Positions 8,358 to 18,351 are shown, numbered from the stretch's first letter. The stretch is DNA of 64,000 bases from Rhodanobacter sp. B05 (GCF_002001085.1 NZ_MUNU01000012.1:62001-126000); one strand, 5' to 3'. Program-made: numbers and translations. The notes: generated by a model not told the origin, from the letters alone.

Positions 8358-9056
8358 GTGGCGCAACCACTCAAATATCAGTTGCAACAGGCCTTCGAGC
8401 GCTCGCAAGCCCCGCTGGGCTTCGCCCCCGACCCCGCGTCGATGGAACGCTTCCTGGCCTTGTGCCATCGCCGCCGCTACCCGGGCAAGACCGCGATCAT
8501 CCGTCCCGGCGACCCGGCCAACACCTTGTACTACGTGGTCGAGGGCTCGCTGGCGGTGTGCACCGAGGACGAGCAGGGCCGTGAGCTGATCCTCGCCTAC
8601 ATCAGCCGCGGCCAGTTCATCGGCGAGATGGGCCTGTTCGTGGAGCAGGCCCAGCGCGAATCGATGGTGCGCACGCGTACCCCGTGCGAGATGGCCGAAG
8701 TCAGCTACGAGCGCCTGTTCCAGCTGATGGAAGGCCCGCTGCGCGAGGAGTGTCCGAAGATCCTGTTCGCGATCGGCTCCCAGCTCACCAACCGCCTGCT
8801 GCGCACCTCGCGCCAAGTCAGCCGGATGGCGTTCATGGACGTCACCAACCGCATCTCGCGCACCCTGCTCGACCTGTGCCAGGAGCCGGACTCGATGACT
8901 CACCCGGATGGCACCCAGATCCGCATCTCGCGCCAGGAGGTCAGCCGCATCGTCGGCTGTTCGCGCGAAATGGTCGGCCGCGTGCTCAAGCAGTTGGAAG
9001 AGCAGCGGATGATCGACGTCTCCGGCAAGACCATCGTGGTGCGCGGCACCCGCTAG
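8358..9056 (+). CDS. crp: CRP/FNR-family regulator (Clp-like)
   Basis: The protein has 232 residues from GTG 8358, chosen because AAGGAG (8347-8352) lies five bases upstream and the length matches Xanthomonas Clp. The cyclic-nucleotide-binding beta-barrel covers about residues 20-140 (RPGDPANTLYYVVEGSL, GEMGLFVE, R-x-RT). A long dimerisation helix follows. The C-terminal winged helix has SRQEVSRIVGCSREMVGRVLKQLEE as recognition helix, nearly that of E. coli CRP. In Xanthomonas the homologue Clp responds to cyclic di-GMP and controls extracellular enzymes and exopolysaccharide; which ligand this one uses cannot be told. Its stop overlaps the convergent MarR-GNAT gene by four bases. Confidence 0.93.
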   Translation: MAQPLKYQLQQAFERSQAPLGFAPDPASMERFLALCHRRRYPGKTAIIRPGDPANTLYYVVEGSLAVCTEDEQGRELILAYISRGQFIGEMGLFVEQAQRESMVRTRTPCEMAEVSYERLFQLMEGPLREECPKILFAIGSQLTNRLLRTSRQVSRMAFMDVTNRISRTLLDLCQEPDSMTHPDGTQIRISRQEVSRIVGCSREMVGRVLKQLEEQRMIDVSGKTIVVRGTR

Positions 9057-10024
9057 CGACCGGGCGTCGCACTCTTTTTCGGGGCGTAGATCATGTAGAC
9101 GTCGGCGCGCGCGTAGTGCGAGCCGGGCCGGATCGTCGGCTGCAGCACGAAGCCGGCGCGTTCGTACATGTGCAGCGCAGGCTTCAGGCTGCTGTTCGAT
9201 TCCAGGAACAGGGTGTGGCCGCCACGCCGATGGAATTCGGCGATTGCCGCATCCAGCAGCAGTCGACCGGCGCCCAGGCCGCGGAACGCTTCGTCCACGC
9301 CCATCTTGGAAAGCTCGTAGACGCCGGGCGCTTCGTGCAGCAGGGCGCAGGTGCCGATCACCACCTCGCCCAGCCGCGCGAAGAAGATCGCGCCGCCCGG
9401 CGCCAGCACCGCCTGCTCCGGATGGCGCAACACTTTTTCGTCGAGTGGCTCGATCACGAAGTGCTTCGTCAGCCAGTGGGCATTGAGCGCGTGGAAGTGT
9501 TCGCGCAGGCGCGGTTCGAACGGCACGATCTCCACTTTCGACCGCTTCAGCGTGGCATGCCGCGCAAGAATCCGCTCGACGATCGGTCGCTCGTCCAGGG
9601 CGCGTTCGCAGGCCTGCACGGCCTGCAGCAGGTTCTCGCCTTCGTGACCCAGCGAATCCCGCACGCCTTGCCGGATCGCCGCCCATGTCGTCCCCAGGCC
9701 GGCCAGTGACCGGCATCCCTTGTCGGTCAGCGCCAGCAGGCTGCGCCGGCCATCGCCAGGATCGCCGCGCCGTTTCAACAAGCCCGCGCGCGCCAGCCTG
9801 TCGGCCAACTGGCTCACCGCGGAATGGGTCTGCCCGATCGCCGCGGCCACCTCGGTGACGGTGGCCGGTCCGCGCTCCCACAGGAAGCGCATCACCGGAA
9901 ACCAGCGCGACTCGATGCCCGCACCGCTGACGCGGTAAACCTCGTCGGCAGCGGCGTAGAAGCGGTCGCTGAGCGCCTTCAGGCGGCTGCCGAGTGCAAG
10001 CTCGGAAAGCGAGGAGAGATACAC
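9053..10024 (-). CDS. MarR-GNAT fusion protein
   Basis: This bifunctional protein joins an N-terminal MarR winged-helix DNA-binding domain (about residues 25-150, with VTEVAAAIGQTHSAVSQLADRLARAGL as helix-turn-helix and DGRRSLLALT as wing) to a C-terminal GNAT acetyltransferase (about 165-320, acetyl-CoA loop EAFRGLGAGRLLL). I chose GTG 10024, which has GGAG six bases upstream; a TTG at 10039 would overlap the operator. The result is 323 residues. A perfect inverted repeat just upstream (10039-10060) suggests autoregulation. Fusions of this kind are widespread in bacteria, usually of unknown substrate. It converges with crp with overlapping stops. Confidence 0.88.
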   Translation of the reverse strand: MYLSSLSELALGSRLKALSDRFYAAADEVYRVSGAGIESRWFPVMRFLWERGPATVTEVAAAIGQTHSAVSQLADRLARAGLLKRRGDPGDGRRSLLALTDKGCRSLAGLGTTWAAIRQGVRDSLGHEGENLLQAVQACERALDERPIVERILARHATLKRSKVEIVPFEPRLREHFHALNAHWLTKHFVIEPLDEKVLRHPEQAVLAPGGAIFFARLGEVVIGTCALLHEAPGVYELSKMGVDEAFRGLGAGRLLLDAAIAEFHRRGGHTLFLESNSSLKPALHMYERAGFVLQPTIRPGSHYARADVYMIYAPKKSATPGR

Positions 10025-10038
10025 GGGCGACTCCGGCA

Positions 10039-10060
10039 ATTACGTAAGTGCTAACGTAAT
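10039..10060. promoter_or_regulatory. Perfect inverted repeat, candidate MarR operator
   Basis: ATTACGT (10039-10045) and ACGTAAT (10054-10060) are separated by eight bases, immediately upstream of the MarR-GNAT start. Size and position fit a MarR-type dimer site used for self-repression. Confidence 0.6.
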
Positions 10061-10135
10061 GCGGCGCGGAACAGCCCGCAAGTGTCGCCAGGGCTCGTCG
10101 TTGTGCGCCCGAACCCGACGATCAGGGTCCGACGA

Positions 10136-10834
10136 TCAGGACCAGTCGACCCGACGGATCGTGCGGCCCAACGCCTTCTCGACCTTCTTGCACAGCTTGG
10201 GCGTGCCGTTGACCAGCACCGCCTCGTCCGCCGGTTTCAACATGGCCACGTCGTACATCGAGTCGCCATAGGCGACCTGCCACGCCGTCACGCCGTGCCG
10301 CGCCAGCGATTGCACCTTGCGCCGGCCGACGTTGTGCCAGGCGGGACGCATGCCCGACCAGCCGGCACGCAGCTGCGAGGCCAGCACCTCCAGGCCGGTC
10401 AGGCCCAGCTCGCGCAGGATGCCGCTGACCACGGCGTGCTCGCAGCCGGTCACCACGATCACGCGGTCGCCGGCCGCCTGGTGCTGGCGCAGGCTGCGCA
10501 AGCCATCGCGGCAGAACTGCCGCGGGCGCCGTGCCAGCATGACGGCGAAGCTTTCCGCCGCGATCTGGTAGCGCTGTTCGCTCACCCCGAGCAGCGCGAT
10601 GCGCACCAGCACCCGCAGTGGCCAGCGGCGCGACAACGGCAGCAAGAGCAGCAGCAAGGGCGCGCACAACAAGGCCAGCCCCTTGCGCCACAGCGACCGG
10701 GCGTAGCGCTCGCGCACGAACAGGTAGAACGCATCGCCATGCATCAAGACGCCGTCGAAATCGAACAGCACCACGCGTCGACCGGCGTGTTCATCGACCA
10801 GCGCCGCTTCCATGGTCTCGGGCATAGGCCTCAC
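10136..10834 (-). CDS. HAD-family phosphatase (HAD-IB, PgpC-like)
   Basis: The protein has 232 residues from a GTG that overlaps the trpC stop (GTGA); an ATG at 10825 is an alternative. Motif I is FDFDGVL with catalytic aspartates 25 and 27, motif II is VVTGCE, and motif IV is YGDSMYD. A hydrophobic stretch ([14 protein letters not shown], about residues 54-67) lies in the cap and recalls phosphatidylglycerophosphatase C and similar membrane-associated HAD-IB enzymes. The 4-base overlap makes it the last gene of the trpG-trpD-trpC transcript, but no role in tryptophan synthesis is known. The substrate is uncertain. Confidence 0.75.
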   Translation of the reverse strand: MRPMPETMEAALVDEHAGRRVVLFDFDGVLMHGDAFYLFVRERYARSLWRKGLALLCAPLLLLLLPLSRRWPLRVLVRIALLGVSEQRYQIAAESFAVMLARRPRQFCRDGLRSLRQHQAAGDRVIVVTGCEHAVVSGILRELGLTGLEVLASQLRAGWSGMRPAWHNVGRRKVQSLARHGVTAWQVAYGDSMYDVAMLKPADEAVLVNGTPKLCKKVEKALGRTIRRVDWS

Positions 10835-11625
10835 GCGGTATCGAACAAGCGCCGCAGCTCGCTGCCCGGATCGTCGGCGCGCATGAACGCCTCGCCGACC
10901 AGGAAGGCCTGGATGCCGCCCTCGCGCAGGCGCGCCACGTCTTCCGGCGTGCGGATGCCCGACTCGGCAACCAGCACGCGGTCGTACTCGATCAGTTCCT
11001 GCAGCGCCAGCGAGGTTTCCAGCGCGGTCTCGAAGTTGCGCAGGTTGCGGTTGTTGACCCCGATCAGCGGCACCGGCAGCGCCAGCGCGCGCTCCATTTC
11101 CTCCTCGTCATGCACCTCGCACAGCACGTCCATGTCGAGTTCGGCCGCCAGCAGCGAGAGCTGCAGCAGCACGTCGTCGTCGAGGGCGGACACGATCAGC
11201 AGGATGCAGTCGGCGCCGATCGCACGCGCCTCGTGCACCTGGTAGGGGTCGATGATGAAATCCTTGCGCAGCAGCGGCAGCGCACAGGCCGCGCGGGCCT
11301 GCTGCAGGAACGCCTCGCTGCCCTGGAAGAAGTCGCTGTCGGTGAGTACCGAGAGGCAGGCCGCGCCGCCTCGCTCGTAGCTCTTCGCGATCGCGGCCGG
11401 GTCGAAATCCACACGGATCACGCCCTTGCTGGGGCTGGCTTTCTTCACCTCGGCGATCACCGCCGGCAGGCCGGCCTCGATCTTCGCCTCGATGGCGGCG
11501 GCGAACCCGCGCGTGTCCGGCTGCTCCGCGATGCGCGCGGTCAACTCGGCCAGCGGCAACCGGCTGCGACGCTCGGCAACCTCTTCCGCCTTGCGGGTGA
11601 GAATGCGATTGAGGATGTCGGTCAT
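10831..11625 (-). CDS. trpC: Indole-3-glycerol phosphate synthase
   Basis: The enzyme closes the indole ring from CdRP in tryptophan synthesis. It has 264 residues from ATG 11625. TIM-barrel landmarks are present: [10 protein letters not shown] (catalytic lysine), [46 protein letters not shown] and FLVGEAFMR. It is the monofunctional form, with no TrpF fused. An 88-base gap separates it from trpD upstream and a 4-base overlap joins it to the HAD gene downstream. Confidence 0.97.
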   Translation of the reverse strand: MTDILNRILTRKAEEVAERRSRLPLAELTARIAEQPDTRGFAAAIEAKIEAGLPAVIAEVKKASPSKGVIRVDFDPAAIAKSYERGGAACLSVLTDSDFFQGSEAFLQQARAACALPLLRKDFIIDPYQVHEARAIGADCILLIVSALDDDVLLQLSLLAAELDMDVLCEVHDEEEMERALALPVPLIGVNNRNLRNFETALETSLALQELIEYDRVLVAESGIRTPEDVARLREGGIQAFLVGEAFMRADDPGSELRRLFDTA

Positions 11626-11713
11626 GGCATCTCGCTCGATGGGGTATGGATGCATCCTAATGCGCCACGCCGTCAGGCGTAACTCGTCCGCCGCGAGTCG
11701 CGCGCCGGCGCCT

Positions 11714-12790
11714 CTATGACGCCCCGGCCAGCCGGCGCGTAACCGCCACGAAGGCCTGCATCTTCGCATGGGCGGCGCCACTGGCGATCGTGGCGCGCGC
11801 CAGGTCGATGCCGGCGCCGATATCGTCGACCACGTCGGCCGCATACAGGGCGGCGCCGGCATTCAGGCAGACGATGTCGTGCGGCACGCCATGGCACCCC
11901 TGCAGCACATCAAGCAACATCACCTTCGATTCGTCGGCGCTTGCCACCCTGAGGTTGCGGCTGGACGCCATCGCCAAACCGAAATCCTCGGGCTCCACCT
12001 CGTATTCGCGCACCACGCCGTCGCGCAGCTCGCCGACCATGGTCGCCGCGCCGAGCGAAATCTCGTCGATGCCGTCGCGGCCCCACACCACCAGCGCGTT
12101 GCGCGCGCCCAGCGCCTGCAGCACGCGGATCTGGATGCCGACCAGATCCGGGTGGAACACGCCCATCAGGATGTTCGGCGCCCCGGCCGGGTTGGTCAGC
12201 GGCCCGAGGATGTTGAACAGCGTGCGCACACCCATCTCGCGCCGCACCGGCGCCACCACCTTCATCGCCGGATGATGGTTCGGCGCGAACATGAAGCCGA
12301 TGCCGGTTTCGGCCATGCATTCGCCCACCTGTGCCGGCGTCAGGTCGATCGATGCACCAAGCGCCTCCAGCACGTCGGCGCTGCCGGATTTCGACGACAC
12401 GCTGCGCCCGCCATGCTTGGCCACGCGCGCGCCGGCCGCCGCCGCCACGAACATCGACGCGGTGGAAATATTGAAGCTGGAGGCGCCATCGCCGCCGGTG
12501 CCGACGATGTCGAGCAGATGGGTCTGGTCGCCCGTCACCGGCACCCTGGCCGACAACTCGCGCATCACCCGCGCCGCGCCGGTGATCTCGCCGACGGTTT
12601 CCTTCTTGACGCGCAGGCCGGTGATGATCGCTGCCGTCATCAGCGGACTCACCTCGCCACGCATGATCTGGCGCATCAGCGCGATCATCTCGTCATGGAA
12701 GATCTCGCGATGCTCGATCGTGCGCTGCAAGGCCTCCTGCGGCGTGATCGTGGTCGCGTGCGCCTGCTTGCCCGGAAGCTCGCCCATCAT
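11714..12790 (-). CDS. trpD: Anthranilate phosphoribosyltransferase
   Basis: The enzyme transfers phosphoribosyl from PRPP to anthranilate. It has 358 residues. The PRPP-binding signature is [15 protein letters not shown], followed by [22 protein letters not shown] and [10 protein letters not shown] in the anthranilate site. The start overlaps the trpG stop (ATGA), so the two are translationally coupled. The glutamine amidotransferase is a separate gene, unlike enteric TrpGD fusions. Confidence 0.97.
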   Translation of the reverse strand: MMGELPGKQAHATTITPQEALQRTIEHREIFHDEMIALMRQIMRGEVSPLMTAAIITGLRVKKETVGEITGAARVMRELSARVPVTGDQTHLLDIVGTGGDGASSFNISTASMFVAAAAGARVAKHGGRSVSSKSGSADVLEALGASIDLTPAQVGECMAETGIGFMFAPNHHPAMKVVAPVRREMGVRTLFNILGPLTNPAGAPNILMGVFHPDLVGIQIRVLQALGARNALVVWGRDGIDEISLGAATMVGELRDGVVREYEVEPEDFGLAMASSRNLRVASADESKVMLLDVLQGCHGVPHDIVCLNAGAALYAADVVDDIGAGIDLARATIASGAAHAKMQAFVAVTRRLAGAS

Positions 12791-13383
12791 GCCGCCAACC
12801 GCAGCGGCAACCCGAGGAAATTGCGCAACATGTCATGACCATGCCGGGTCAGGATCGACTCCGGATGGAACTGCACGCCCTCGACCGCCAGCGTCTTGTG
12901 CCGCAGGCCCATGATCTCGTCGATCGAGCCGTCCGGGTTTTCCGTCCACGCGGTGACCTCAAGACAATCAGGCAGCGACGACTGCTCCACCACCAGCGAG
13001 TGGTAGCGCGTAGCCTCGAACGGATCGGGCAAGCCGGCGAACACGCCATGCCCGCGATGGTGCACCGGCGAAGTCTTGCCGTGCATGATCCGCTTGGCGC
13101 GGATCACCTTGCCGCCGAACACCTGGCCGATCGCCTGATGCCCCAGGCACACACCGAACACCGGAATCTCGCCGGCCAGCTCGCGCAACACGTCCAGCGA
13201 CACGCCCGAATCGTCCGGCGTCCCCGGCCCCGGCGAAATCATGATGTGCGCGGGTGCCAGCGCACGAATGCCGTTCACGTCCAGCGCATCGTTGCGCACC
13301 ACCTTCACCTCCTGTCCCAGTTCGCCCAGGTACTGCACGAGGTTGTAGGTGAAGCTGTCGTAGTTGTCGATCATCAGCAGCAT
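12787..13383 (-). CDS. trpG: Anthranilate synthase component II (glutamine amidotransferase)
   Basis: The protein supplies ammonia from glutamine to TrpE. It has 198 residues from ATG 13383; the frame is open upstream but not conserved in character. [15 protein letters not shown] begins the fold, the nucleophile is Cys79 in [12 protein letters not shown], and VQFHPES carries the His and Glu of the triad. In many bacteria this protein also serves PabB. It opens the trpG-trpD-trpC-HAD transcript. Its partner trpE lies about 34.7 kb away at 48078-49589, on the same strand. Confidence 0.96.
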   Translation of the reverse strand: MLLMIDNYDSFTYNLVQYLGELGQEVKVVRNDALDVNGIRALAPAHIMISPGPGTPDDSGVSLDVLRELAGEIPVFGVCLGHQAIGQVFGGKVIRAKRIMHGKTSPVHHRGHGVFAGLPDPFEATRYHSLVVEQSSLPDCLEVTAWTENPDGSIDEIMGLRHKTLAVEGVQFHPESILTRHGHDMLRNFLGLPLRLAA

Positions 13384-13731
13384 GGCGGAGATTCCGGGAG
13401 CAGCGCGTTCGCGGCAGGTGCAGGATGAGTACTTTACCGGTCTTGGCCGGGCGTCGACAGTGCAAGGTGAGTCGCGGAGCGAGGGAACGGCGCACCGAAA
13501 CGTCGCAGACTGCCATCGGCCTCGATCGGATGCCGCAGCGTCACCCGTGACATCCATTTCCATTCTCCCGGCATCGGCTTGATGCGCCGGCTTGTCGGGC
13601 TTGTTGCTCAGTCAATTCGCAACCGGACCCCAGCGGCACCGCTTCCCGGTGAAGACGCGGAACGCAAGGCGACTTGGTTGTACGGACGCCCGGACGGTCG
13701 CCGTACTTGGGCCAGATACGGCCTGTATCGT
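13384..13731. other. Intergenic region upstream of trpG
   Basis: No gene is seen. The minus-strand promoter of trpG must lie here; a TAAAGT-like -10 near 13424 is possible but has no good -35. No Trp-rich leader peptide or attenuator was found. Near the dmpA end there are an imperfect inverted repeat GTACGG/CCGTAC (13680-13706) and a GATAC/GTATC hairpin without a T tract. Confidence 0.4.
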
Positions 13732-14910
13732 TTACGGGCTGGTCTTTGATGCAGATCCCGCCGGTCCCTGACGCGGAGCCGGATACCCGTATCGCTCCAT
13801 GATGCCCAGCACCTGCTCGACGGGCAGCGCCTCCACCTTGTGCCCATTCCGGCCGGTCATGCTCCGGGCGTGGAACAGCGAATTGATGATCGCTTCCTCG
13901 GTCGCCTCGATCGCTGCCATGAACAGCGGCGACATCGCGTCATTGCGTACGACGGTCATCTGGCGCGTGGTCTGATCCGACTCGTAGGGAACGCGGTTCG
14001 CCTTGTTCGTCGAAAAGGCGATCACGTAGTCGCCGCTGCCGTTCGACTCGATGCCGCCGCTGCGACCCAGGCCCAGGATCGCCCGTTTCGCCAGCCGTTT
14101 CAGGTTGCGCGGATCCAGTGGCGCATCGGTGGCCACCACGATCATGCACGAGCCGTCAGGCGAATCATTGAGCGTGTCGCTCATGTAGTACTTGTGCAGG
14201 ACCTTGCCGATTGGCACACCGGCAACCGTCAATACGCCCCCGAAATTCGTCTGTACCAGCACACCCACGGTGTAGCCACCGAGTTTCCCGGGCAGCTTGC
14301 GCGAGGAGGTGCCGATGCCGCCCTTGAATCCGAAGGCCACGGTCCCCGTGCCGGCGCCGACGTTCCCCTGTTCCACCGCCCCATCCGTGGCGGAAGCAAT
14401 CGCATCCAGCACGTCGCGTTTGGTGACATGCCTCCCGCGGATGTCGTTCAAGTAGCCATCGTTGGTTTCGCCGACCACCGGGTTAACCGAACGTACATCG
14501 CGGTTTTCCGGAAACGCGAACGTGTAGTCGATCAGCGCATCGGCGGCGGTCGGCACGCTCAGGGTGTTGGTGAGGACAATCGGCGTTTCGATGTTGCCGA
14601 GCTCGTCGATCTGGGTCGTGCCGGTCAGCTTGCCGAATCCGTTACCCACGTAAACCGCTGCGGGCAGCTTGTCCTGAAAGATATTCCCCGCATGCGGCAG
14701 GATGGCCGTCACACCCGTGCGTACGCTGCCACCCTGCACCAGGGTTTTCTGACCGACTTCCACGCCAGGCACGTCGGTGATGGCATTCCACCTTTCGGGC
14801 TGCAGCACCCCGATCGCGATGCCGTATTGGCGCAGGTTTCCATGTTGAGCGCTTGCCGGCATGCAGACGCACGACAGGAGCGCCGCAACGATGAGGCAAC
14901 GACTCATCAT
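13732..14910 (-). CDS. dmpA: P1-family aminopeptidase, DmpA-like
   Basis: DmpA-type peptidases are N-terminal nucleophile hydrolases that remove N-terminal L- or D-residues (D-Ala, Gly) from peptides. The protein has 392 residues, with a signal peptide of about 21 residues ending ASA. The self-cleavage and nucleophile site is Gly253-Ser254 in PDGSCMIVVATDAPLD. WNAITDVPGVEVG and GGIGTSSRK are other family blocks, and GRSGGIESNGSGDYVIAFST is the conserved C-terminal segment. It is translationally coupled to the upstream permease (ATGA overlap), under a promoter of the shared three-copy type. The pair would release and import amino acids from peptides, possibly D-containing ones. Confidence 0.9.
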   Translation of the reverse strand: MMSRCLIVAALLSCVCMPASAQHGNLRQYGIAIGVLQPERWNAITDVPGVEVGQKTLVQGGSVRTGVTAILPHAGNIFQDKLPAAVYVGNGFGKLTGTTQIDELGNIETPIVLTNTLSVPTAADALIDYTFAFPENRDVRSVNPVVGETNDGYLNDIRGRHVTKRDVLDAIASATDGAVEQGNVGAGTGTVAFGFKGGIGTSSRKLPGKLGGYTVGVLVQTNFGGVLTVAGVPIGKVLHKYYMSDTLNDSPDGSCMIVVATDAPLDPRNLKRLAKRAILGLGRSGGIESNGSGDYVIAFSTNKANRVPYESDQTTRQMTVVRNDAMSPLFMAAIEATEEAIINSLFHARSMTGRNGHKVEALPVEQVLGIMERYGYPAPRQGPAGSASKTSP

Positions 14911-16274
14911 GGATCCATGGATTCCGCGGGAGAGTTCACCGGTCGCCGCCAGAATCGGTAGATCAGGGCACCGATCAGCAGCGCCACCGCCGCCGCCAGC
15001 AGATTGGCGACGCCTGCGCTGCCCAGCAGAACCAGCGACAGCAAGGTCGCCGCCACCGGGATCAACGGCCCGCCGATCAGCTGCAGGGCGCTGTCGCGGT
15101 GGCCATGGCGCTTGCGCAATACCAGCACCGAGGCTGCCGTGGCCAGATAGCCGAACAGCCGTGCCACCACGGACAGCAAGGCGAGCTGCACGAACGAACC
15201 GGACAACGCCAGTGCCAATGAAAGTGCACCGACGACAACGATGGCGACCGCCGGGGTGCGGAAACGCGGATGAATGCGGGTCAGCGCTGCCGGGCCAAAA
15301 CCATCGTCAGCCAGCGCCAGCAGGTAGCGCGGACCGAACATGATGGTATTGCTGTTGGTGCCGAGTATCGATACCGCCGCACCGACAGTCAGCACCAGCG
15401 CCAGCCACATGCCAGCAAACCGCGCGGAGGCATCGGCCAGAGGCGTGCTCGAATGGGCCAGCCCCGGCAGCGTACCCAGTGCCACCCACTGCACCGACAC
15501 ATAGGTCGCGGTGACGATGACAATCATGGTCAGCATGGCGAACGGCACGTCGCGACGCGGGTTGCGATACTCGGCGGCGGCCGCCGGCATGTTCTCGAAA
15601 CCGGCATAGGCAAACAGCAACAGCAGCGCGCCCTTGGCGAGGTTTCCCATGGGAATGGAACCCACTGCAAGCGGCGAGGCCTGGCTCAGATCGACGAAAA
15701 ATGCGCCGATGATCACGAACATCGCCAGCGGCAGGAACTTGGCGATCGCCAGCGTCACGCCGGTGCGCGCCGCGGCGCGCACGCCGATCACATTGATCCA
15801 GGTCAGCGCCACCAGGGAGCCGACGACAATCAGCAAGCGCCCGCTACGGCCGCCCGCGGCCGGCCAGAAGTGCGCGACCGCGTCGGCCAGGCCGTTGCTC
15901 AGCGCGGCAGCGCTGGAAACACGGGCCAGCAACAGCATCCAGCCCACTTCGAAACCCGTAAACCGGCCGAACGCCTCGCGTGCATACAGATAGCTGCCAC
16001 CCGCCTGGTCGAAATAACTGGCGGCCTGCGCGTAACACAAGACCAGCAAGCTCACGGCCAGCCCCGCCAGCAGCACCGCCCAGACGCTGGCCGGCCCCAG
16101 CAAAGCGGCGGCAGCCGCCGGCAACAGGTAAATACCGCTGCCAATGACATCATTGACCGACAACCCGACCAACTGCCAACGCCCGACCGCGCGCAGCATG
16201 CCGGGCTCACCCGTGGTTGATGATCCCGCAACGGCAGGCACGACCGGGGCGACTGGTTCAGCTGGCTGGCTCAA
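14907..16274 (-). CDS. APC-superfamily amino acid permease
   Basis: The protein has 455 residues with about twelve hydrophobic helices. The opening block GMLRAVGRWQLVGLSVNDVIGSGIYLLPA carries the GSGIY substrate-backbone motif of APC transporters, and FAYAGFENMPAAAAEYRNPRRDVP is the conserved TM6-7 region. It should be an inner-membrane amino acid importer or exchanger. It is the first gene of a two-gene operon with dmpA (4-base overlap). Promoter copy A of the shared architecture lies at 16553-16618, giving a 5' leader of about 270 bases. The substrate cannot be read from sequence; amino acids freed by DmpA are the natural guess. Confidence 0.88.
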   Translation of the reverse strand: MSQPAEPVAPVVPAVAGSSTTGEPGMLRAVGRWQLVGLSVNDVIGSGIYLLPAAAAALLGPASVWAVLLAGLAVSLLVLCYAQAASYFDQAGGSYLYAREAFGRFTGFEVGWMLLLARVSSAAALSNGLADAVAHFWPAAGGRSGRLLIVVGSLVALTWINVIGVRAAARTGVTLAIAKFLPLAMFVIIGAFFVDLSQASPLAVGSIPMGNLAKGALLLLFAYAGFENMPAAAAEYRNPRRDVPFAMLTMIVIVTATYVSVQWVALGTLPGLAHSSTPLADASARFAGMWLALVLTVGAAVSILGTNSNTIMFGPRYLLALADDGFGPAALTRIHPRFRTPAVAIVVVGALSLALALSGSFVQLALLSVVARLFGYLATAASVLVLRKRHGHRDSALQLIGGPLIPVAATLLSLVLLGSAGVANLLAAAVALLIGALIYRFWRRPVNSPAESMDP

Positions 16275-16677
16275 GAGCAGCTCCGTGCGTAAGGTTTCGG
16301 CGAGACCACGATGTCACGAAGTCGCAACGGGCATTGGCCATGCCATTGCAGACGTCGCTTGTCGTCGCGAACTACCTGTTGCCCCGCGGAGAGCAGGCTT
16401 TCCCGCAAGGGGCCGCCGCCATCGTTCATGCGGGTTGCCCCAACGTCAAGGCCGCAAAGATACCGCTGACGCCCATAGCCTTGCTGCTCAACGGATGAAT
16501 CTCCCGGCGTGTTGCGCCCATGTGTCGATTCACGCCGCACGGCGGAGAGTCGAGCATAGTTACAAGTGCACGAAAGCCGCCAATGAAAAGACCGGCACTT
16601 TGCATAACTCAGAGTTGTAGACCATCGCCCGCAACGTGGGCACAGGGACCGCCCGCCAGCGTGCGGATGCCGCCCGC
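16275..16677. other. Intergenic region with long leader of the permease operon
   Basis: No gene is seen in 403 bases. It contains promoter copy A (16553-16618) and the presumed long untranslated leader of the permease. The 3' end of the sulfotransferase gene abuts at 16678. Confidence 0.5.
16553..16618 (-). promoter_or_regulatory. Shared LysR-type promoter, copy A (permease-dmpA)
   Basis: Read on the minus strand: the dyad between ACAAC and GTTAT (16604-16618, near-perfect ATAACTC-A-GAGTTGT on plus), a conserved TTTTCATTGG block ending at 16580, 21 bases, then TATGCT (-10, 16553-16558). The dyad centre is about 65 bases before the predicted start, the classic LysR recognition position. Confidence 0.75.
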
Positions 16678-18315
16678 TCACCCGACCGGCACGCCCGCAT
16701 CCCGCAAGCGCTGACGCAGAGGGTCCAGCTTGTCGCCATAACGCGCGCTGCGCGCGGTGTCACGACGCATCGGTTGCCGGACCTGGGCGGCACTGGGCAG
16801 GCTCAGTACGCTACGCGACGTCTTGTGGAAATCGAGGCAGGCGGGATCGAACGGCAAGCCGCAGAATTCCAGCAACTGACGGATCACCGGCTCCGGCTCG
16901 GCCACCAGGCCTTCGTATTCCAGGTCGAAAACGCGGGTTGGGTACCTGGCCGCCCAGAAGCGCGTCAAACGCAGGAAGTCGATGCAGTAATCGGCTGTCT
17001 CGTCGAGGTCGCAGGCGAAGCCCGCATTTTCGGCGAAACACTGCCGGTAGCACGCAAGACACGTCTCCACCGGATCGCGCCGGACAATGACCACGCGCGC
17101 CGCCGGCAGCATCCTCAATGCCGCGCCCACGAGATACCAGCTCACCAGGCTCTTGTCGGTAAAGCGGGGCTTGTCCTTGCGCCAGCGCGCGGTTCGCACG
17201 AGATACTCGTGACCCATGCGCTGCCAATCCTGCGCGCCGGCTTCAGGCACCCATAGTGGAAACGCAGAATTCCGGCGATGCGTTTCGGCGTCCACCACCT
17301 GAGTAAGGTCCTTGATCTCGTTGGCCCCTTCGACCTCGGGATGGGAGGCCAGAATATGCTCGACCAGGGTCGATCCGGAGCGCGGAATACTGACAATCAG
17401 GATGGCTTCATGACCCACCCGGGCATCAAGCGGGGGCGGCGCCTCATCCGCGAACACACGCAGGATGGCATCCACGCGCCGGCGCTCTCCCGCGGCGTCC
17501 CACCTGACCCGGCTGTGCCGCGACGCGTTGGCATGCCGGAACGTTTCGAAGGCCTGGGCATAATCACCCTGACCTTCGAGTGCCTTGGCAAGGGTGAAGC
17601 CGAGTAACTCTCGGGCACGGGGCGACAAGTCTCCACGGGCCAGGGCGTGCTGCAGGCATGCCGTGTCTGCAGCATCGAAGCGAACGGTATTGAGGTTCGA
17701 CAGGCCGAACCACCCGTCCTCGTTGCCGGGATCGCGGCGCACTACTTCGCGAAAGCCCGCCACTGCCGCGTCGACCTGACCGAGGTTCGCCTGTGACCTC
17801 GCCAGTGAAAGCCGCGCCGGGATATGTGAGGGATCGAGTTCAAGTGCCCGTTGCAACGCGGCGGCAGCCTCTTCCGAATAGGCTTCGCGCGCGAGCGCCT
17901 CGCCGAGATTGAACCAGGCCGGCACCGATGCTGGTTCGAGTCTGCAGGCATCCCGAAAATGCGTCACCGCCTCATGGGTTTCGCCATGCTCATACAGCAC
18001 GATACCCAGCCAGACACGCAGGTCGGAGTCGTCGGGCCATACCGCAAGGACCTGACTGAAGCAGTCAATGGCCCTGGCGTGATCGCCGCGGCGCTGGGCC
18101 ACCATCCCCAGCATCCGAGTGGCATCCGGGTCTTGCGGGGCCAACGCCAGCACATTGGCCAGTGACTGCTCGGCCGCATCGAACTGTCGTCGCTCCCATT
18201 CGATTCTCGCCCTGGCCAGCATGCGGGCCGCCACCCGTGAGAGTGACTGCCGCGCAGGCAACTGCCCTGAAACTGTTCTTGTGTGGGATGTCATGTCGTC
18301 ACTGGCCGGCGGCAT
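16678..18315 (-). CDS. TPR-repeat sulfotransferase
   Basis: The protein has 545 residues (ATG 18315; ATG 18294 is an alternative). The N-terminal half carries five or six tetratricopeptide repeats (for example the repeats ending LALAPQDPDA, LAVWPDDSDL, LELDPSHIPA). The C-terminal half is a PAPS-dependent sulfotransferase, with the 5'-phosphosulfate loop SIPRSGSTLVEHIL and a 3'-phosphate region VVIVRRDPVETCLACYR. Such TPR-sulfotransferases recur beside Oar-like TonB receptors in Xanthomonadales and sphingomonads, with unknown acceptors. A strong terminator separates it from the TonB receptor upstream, so it may be expressed by read-through or from its own promoter. Confidence 0.85.
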   Translation of the reverse strand: MPPASDDMTSHTRTVSGQLPARQSLSRVAARMLARARIEWERRQFDAAEQSLANVLALAPQDPDATRMLGMVAQRRGDHARAIDCFSQVLAVWPDDSDLRVWLGIVLYEHGETHEAVTHFRDACRLEPASVPAWFNLGEALAREAYSEEAAAALQRALELDPSHIPARLSLARSQANLGQVDAAVAGFREVVRRDPGNEDGWFGLSNLNTVRFDAADTACLQHALARGDLSPRARELLGFTLAKALEGQGDYAQAFETFRHANASRHSRVRWDAAGERRRVDAILRVFADEAPPPLDARVGHEAILIVSIPRSGSTLVEHILASHPEVEGANEIKDLTQVVDAETHRRNSAFPLWVPEAGAQDWQRMGHEYLVRTARWRKDKPRFTDKSLVSWYLVGAALRMLPAARVVIVRRDPVETCLACYRQCFAENAGFACDLDETADYCIDFLRLTRFWAARYPTRVFDLEYEGLVAEPEPVIRQLLEFCGLPFDPACLDFHKTSRSVLSLPSAAQVRQPMRRDTARSARYGDKLDPLRQRLRDAGVPVG

Positions 18316-18351
18316 TGATCGGCAAGACTACGCCGCTTGCAAACCCGTCGC

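Noticed and set aside
8097..9881. Long minus-strand frame opposite crp
   Set aside because: It is a shadow of crp and the MarR-GNAT gene; composition is atypical and no domain is seen.
13384..13563. Upstream extension of trpG and possible trp leader peptide
   Set aside because: No Trp codon cluster or terminator-antiterminator pair; family alignment starts at 13383.
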